NCBI RefSeq assembly: GCF_041624475.1
Contig: NZ_JBFJUX010000011.1
Span: 1-64,000 of the forward strand
Length of the DNA stretch: 64,000 bases
Direction: 5' to 3'
Source: Litorivivens sp041624475
Lineage (GTDB): Bacteria; Pseudomonadota; Gammaproteobacteria; Pseudomonadales; Spongiibacteraceae
Under the pieces are notes generated by a model, which was not told the origin of the DNA, ran no database searches, and saw only the letters and a program-made list of their open reading frames with translations. Position 1 is the first letter of the stretch; the number at the start of each line of letters is the position of its first letter. This document shows positions 60,748-64,000 of this stretch, one piece after another. Both the position numbers and the translations under genes were made by a program.

Positions 60748-62445
60748 GTGTCCGAACAAAACAAGACCGTGAACGAAGCCATTTCCGCCGCGCGTGCCCG
60801 GGCGCGAGTGCCCGAAACCATTGATCCAGACAAATTCAAGAATCTCGTCGAGCTGTTTCACTTTTGCGTAGAAAGCTACCGCTCACGCGATGCGGTCAGC
60901 AGCATCGGTCACACCCTGACCTATGACGATCTGGAGCGCCAATCGGCTGCGCTCGGTGCTTATCTGCAACATAAAACAAATCTCAAGCCCGGTGATCGCG
61001 TTGCGATCCAGATGCCCAACATTATCCAGTATCCGGTTACTTTGTTTGCGGTGCTTCGCGCTGGATTTGTAGTGGTTAACACCAACCCGCTGTACAGCCC
61101 GCGTGAGATTAAGCACCAGCTGAACGATTCTGGTGCCAAAGCGCTGATTCTGTTGGCGAATGTTGGGGAAGCAGCGGCGGAAGTGCTGGCGGAAACGCCG
61201 GTCGAAACTGTCATCATGACTGAGCTGGCCGACCTGCACCCCGGTTTCAAGGGGCGTCTGATCAACTTTGCCGCCCGCCACGTCAAGAAGATGATTCCCG
61301 ACTACGATATGCCGGGTGCTATTTCCTTCCGCAAGGCGATTGCCCAGGGGCGCAAGCTCACCCTGAAAGAAGCGTCGCCTGACTCCAACGAGGTAGCACT
61401 GCTGCAGTACACCGGGGGGACCACCGGTGTGTCGAAAGGGGCGATGATAAGCCACCGCAATCTGGTCGCCAACATCCTGCAGGCGGCGAGTATTTTCGAT
61501 ACCTACGGCTTTGAGGAAGGCCCTCAAACCTTTATCGGGCCGCTGCCGCTGTATCACATCTACTCCTTTACCCTGGGCTTTATCGTGATGATGCAGGGTA
61601 ACCACACGGTTCTGATCCCCAACCCGCGGGATATGGATGCCTTTGTCAAGGAGATGAAAAAGTGGAAGTTCAGCGGCATGAGCGGCCTGAACACCCTGTT
61701 TGTGGGGCTTTGCAAGCATCCTGAATTCAAGAACGTTGATTTTTCTCACCTGAAAATGACTCTGTCAGGTGGTATGGCACTGACCACGGCGGCAGCGAAT
61801 ACCTGGAAGGAAATTACCGGGTGCGAGGTTTATGAAGGTTACGGCCTGACCGAGACCTCGCCGATTGTATCTACCAATCCCGGTGGTGCGAATGAGCTGG
61901 GTACGATCGGCGTGCCGGTGTCGAATACCGAGATCAAAATCGCCGCCGAGGATGGCTCCGAGCAGCCCATCGGAGAGCGCGGTGAGCTCTGCGTGCGCGG
62001 CCCTCAGGTGATGCTGGGCTACTGGCAGCGCGATGACGAAACCGCCAAGATGATCGACGAAGATGGCTGGCTGCACACTGGCGATGTTGCGGTTGTGCGT
62101 GAGGACGGTTACCTGAAAATCGTCGACCGGATGAAAGACATGATTCTGGTATCAGGCTTCAACGTCTACCCCAACGAAATTGAAGATGTGGTCTGCGCCC
62201 ACCCGGAAGTAGCCGAGTGTGCGGCAATTGGGGTGCCGGACGACAAATCCGGTGAAGTGGTCAAGATCTTCGTGGTCGGCAAGAATGGAGCGGTCAACGA
62301 AGATTCCCTGCGCGCCCACCTGCGCGAACAGCTGACGGGTTATAAAATGCCCAAGCATATTGAGCAGCGCGACGAGCTGCCCAAATCCAATGTCGGCAAG
62401 ATCCTGCGCAGGGAGCTGCGTGACGAGGAAATGAGTAAGGCCTGA
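60748..62445 (+). CDS. fadD: Long-chain-fatty-acid--CoA ligase
   Basis: A 565-residue FadD with a GTG start after GAGGAAGGA. The AMP-binding motif YTGGTTGVSKGAM (about 224-236), GYGLTETSPIVSTNPGG and the FadD signature DGWLHTGDVAVVREDGYLKI with DRMKDMILVSGFNVYPNEIE are all intact. It activates long-chain fatty acids for beta-oxidation at the inner membrane. It is a different subtype from the ligase at 37.2 kb. A clear terminator follows. Confidence 0.95.
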   Translation: MSEQNKTVNEAISAARARARVPETIDPDKFKNLVELFHFCVESYRSRDAVSSIGHTLTYDDLERQSAALGAYLQHKTNLKPGDRVAIQMPNIIQYPVTLFAVLRAGFVVVNTNPLYSPREIKHQLNDSGAKALILLANVGEAAAEVLAETPVETVIMTELADLHPGFKGRLINFAARHVKKMIPDYDMPGAISFRKAIAQGRKLTLKEASPDSNEVALLQYTGGTTGVSKGAMISHRNLVANILQAASIFDTYGFEEGPQTFIGPLPLYHIYSFTLGFIVMMQGNHTVLIPNPRDMDAFVKEMKKWKFSGMSGLNTLFVGLCKHPEFKNVDFSHLKMTLSGGMALTTAAANTWKEITGCEVYEGYGLTETSPIVSTNPGGANELGTIGVPVSNTEIKIAAEDGSEQPIGERGELCVRGPQVMLGYWQRDDETAKMIDEDGWLHTGDVAVVREDGYLKIVDRMKDMILVSGFNVYPNEIEDVVCAHPEVAECAAIGVPDDKSGEVVKIFVVGKNGAVNEDSLRAHLREQLTGYKMPKHIEQRDELPKSNVGKILRRELRDEEMSKA

Positions 62446-62490
62446 GCACTTGCTTTATAATTGCCGCTGAATTCTCAGTGGTTAATGAGA

Positions 62491-62514
62491 AACGCCCTGC
62501 GGGGCGTTTTTTCG
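62491..62514 (+). terminator. Rho-independent terminator after fadD
   Basis: A 7-bp stem AACGCCC/GGGCGTT with loop TGCG, followed by further T. It lies 45 nt after the fadD stop and 12 nt before hrpA. Confidence 0.88.
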
Positions 62515-62525
62515 TTTTGAGGGCT

Positions 62526-64000
62526 ATGCAGACTAAACAGCAGATTGACGCCATCTGGCTCGCCGACGAACCCCGCTTGCGGCGTTTGCAGGGCGATATT
62601 AGAAAGCGATCGCGCCAGGGCAAGCCAACGGATCGTTTGCAGGCCAAATTCAGCGATATGTTGGCTCAGTCGCAAGCCAAGGTGGCTGCGCGCCGGCAGA
62701 CACTGCCACAGATCAGCTATCCTGACCTGCCCGTCGCCCGTGAAGTGGAGCGCATCCGCGCGGCCTTGTTGGACAATCAGGTTATTGTGGTGGCCGGCGA
62801 AACCGGTTCCGGCAAAACCACCCAGTTGCCCAAACTCTGTCTTGAGGCCGGGCGCGGTATTCACGGTCTGATCGGCCATACCCAGCCGCGACGGCTGGCG
62901 GCCCGCACCGTCGCCCAGCGCATTGCCAGCGAACTGCAGACGGAGTTGGGCGCGGCGGTGGGCTATCAGGTGCGCTTTCACGATCAGGTGTCAGATGGCA
63001 CCTATATCAAGTTGATGACCGATGGCATTCTGCTCGCTGAAATTCAGCACGATCCTTACCTCTATCGCTACGATACGCTGATAATCGATGAGGCCCACGA
63101 ACGCAGCCTCAATATTGACTTCCTGCTCGGCTACCTGAAGCTGTTGCTGCCCAAACGGCCCGATCTGAAAATCATCATCACCTCAGCGACCATCGACGTG
63201 CAGAGATTTTCCGAGCACTTTGATAACGCGCCGGTCATAGAGGTCTCGGGGCGGACCTATCCGGTGGATATCCGCTATCGACCGCTGGAAGAGTTGAGTC
63301 CCGAGCTGGACCAGGCCGAGGCCATCGAGCAGGCGCTGCAGGACCTGGACGCCGAGGGCGGTCGTCGGCAAGGCGATGTGCTGGTTTTTCTGAGTGGCGA
63401 GCGCGAGATTCGCGCAGCGGCGAAACAGTTGCGGCGCTCCAGCCTGATGGGACTGGAAGTCCTGCCCTTGTATGCACGCCTGAGCGCGCGTGAGCAACAG
63501 CGCATCTTTGACGAGGGCGGGAGACGGGGATGGCGCGTTGTGCTGGCGACCAACGTCGCGGAAACCTCGTTGACCGTGCCGGGTATTCGCTTTGTTATTG
63601 ACACGGGCACGGCGCGCATCAGCCGCTACAGTTATCGCAGCAAGGTGCAGCGCCTGCCGATCGAGCCGGTGTCACAGGCCAGTGCCAACCAGCGGGCCGG
63701 GCGCTGTGGGCGCGTCGCGCCAGGCGTTTGTGTGCGCTTGTATTCCCAGGAGGATTTTGAGGCCCGCCCGGCCTTTACCGAGCCGGAAGTGCAGCGCACC
63801 AATCTCGCATCAGTGATTCTTCAGATGCTCAATATGCGATTGGGCGATATCGAAAACTTTCCTTTTGTAGACGCGCCGGATCGCCGCTTTATCAATGACG
63901 GCTACAAGCTGCTCGAAGAGCTGGCGGCGGTGGACAAGGGTGAACTGACGCCGCTGGGCAAAACTCTGGTGCGCCTGCCGGTTGATCCGCGTATGGCGCG
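62526..64000 (+). CDS. hrpA: ATP-dependent RNA helicase HrpA, 5' part (cut by window end)
   Basis: 491 codons are visible from the ATG at 62526 and the frame is open to the window edge. DEAH-box helicase: Walker A VAGETGSGKTTQLPK, motif Ia HTQPRRLAARTVAQR, DEAH in LIIDEAHERSLN, SAT in ITSATID, and the second RecA domain with VLATNVAETSLTVPG and QRAGRCGRVAPG. HrpA remodels RNA and rescues stalled ribosomes or translation complexes in E. coli, where it is about 1300 residues, so roughly 60% lies beyond the window. Confidence 0.96.
   Translation, partial: MQTKQQIDAIWLADEPRLRRLQGDIRKRSRQGKPTDRLQAKFSDMLAQSQAKVAARRQTLPQISYPDLPVAREVERIRAALLDNQVIVVAGETGSGKTTQLPKLCLEAGRGIHGLIGHTQPRRLAARTVAQRIASELQTELGAAVGYQVRFHDQVSDGTYIKLMTDGILLAEIQHDPYLYRYDTLIIDEAHERSLNIDFLLGYLKLLLPKRPDLKIIITSATIDVQRFSEHFDNAPVIEVSGRTYPVDIRYRPLEELSPELDQAEAIEQALQDLDAEGGRRQGDVLVFLSGEREIRAAAKQLRRSSLMGLEVLPLYARLSAREQQRIFDEGGRRGWRVVLATNVAETSLTVPGIRFVIDTGTARISRYSYRSKVQRLPIEPVSQASANQRAGRCGRVAPGVCVRLYSQEDFEARPAFTEPEVQRTNLASVILQMLNMRLGDIENFPFVDAPDRRFINDGYKLLEELAAVDKGELTPLGKTLVRLPVDPRMA

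Noticed and set aside
1..64000. CRISPR arrays, rRNA genes and insertion sequences
   Set aside because: No regularly spaced repeats, no rRNA-like sequence and no transposase gene were seen.

Overview
The window reads as chromosome of a marine-type gammaproteobacterium, most likely in the Cellvibrionales/Pseudomonadales area. The reasons are the pheT-ihfA-MerR-tRNA-Pro neighbourhood known from pseudomonads and relatives, a moderately high GC content, and the mix of fatty-acid ligases, LLM oxidoreductases, a Tad pilus and MnmC. The taxon is an inference; no rRNA is present.

Layout. (1) 1-6.3 kb is core: pheT, ihfA, a MerR-type regulator, a convergent slipin/NfeD membrane pair, a small MscS-type channel and tRNA-Pro(GGG) with its own terminator. 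(2) 6.3 to about 19.3 kb is a genomic island entered through the tRNA-Pro gene. It carries a P4-type tyrosine integrase, AlpA, an AAA replication-type ATPase, an iteron-like inverted-repeat cluster, a strongly foldable element that may be a C4/CI-type or radC-type RNA, a RadC-like JAMM protein, and a complete type I restriction-modification operon (hsdM, hsdS, a RhuM-Fic protein, hsdR). It ends in an internally deleted nucleotidyltransferase gene. A pair of inverted dif-like sites lies between radC and hsdM. (3) 19.3-27.4 kb holds a membrane protein, a lipoprotein amidase, a four-gene LLM/enoyl-CoA hydratase/LLM/SDR cluster that looks catabolic, and two small genes behind a near-perfect Fur box.

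(4) 27.2-36.5 kb is a minus-strand Tad/Flp pilus operon: flp, tadV, tadE, rcpC, rcpA, tadA, tadB, tadC, tadD, a DUF3613 gene and tadG. No tadZ/cpaE is present between rcpA and tadA. (5) 36.7-41.5 kb has an orphan recX, an acyl-CoA synthetase, and a Cpx-like two-component system divergent from a Spy/CpxP-like gene, with an 11-bp direct-repeat array between them. (6) 41.5-53.2 kb is mostly minus strand: a PreP-like metalloprotease, a glutaminyl cyclotransferase whose signal peptide is out of reach of any normal start, TfoX, an RND pump with its adaptor, an SDR and mnmC.

(7) 53.3-59.1 kb is an oppABCDF-type peptide transporter operon whose OppC has an unusual extra periplasmic domain resembling fibronectin type III. 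(8) 59.1-64 kb has a coiled-coil exported protein, a FadD-type ligase with a clear terminator, and the 5' part of hrpA, cut by the window end.

The most unexplained DNA is the non-coding part of the island (9.67-10.5 and 11.0-11.5 kb). It holds three distinct structured signals: the iteron-like cluster, the 69-nt multibranch fold and the paired dif-like sites.
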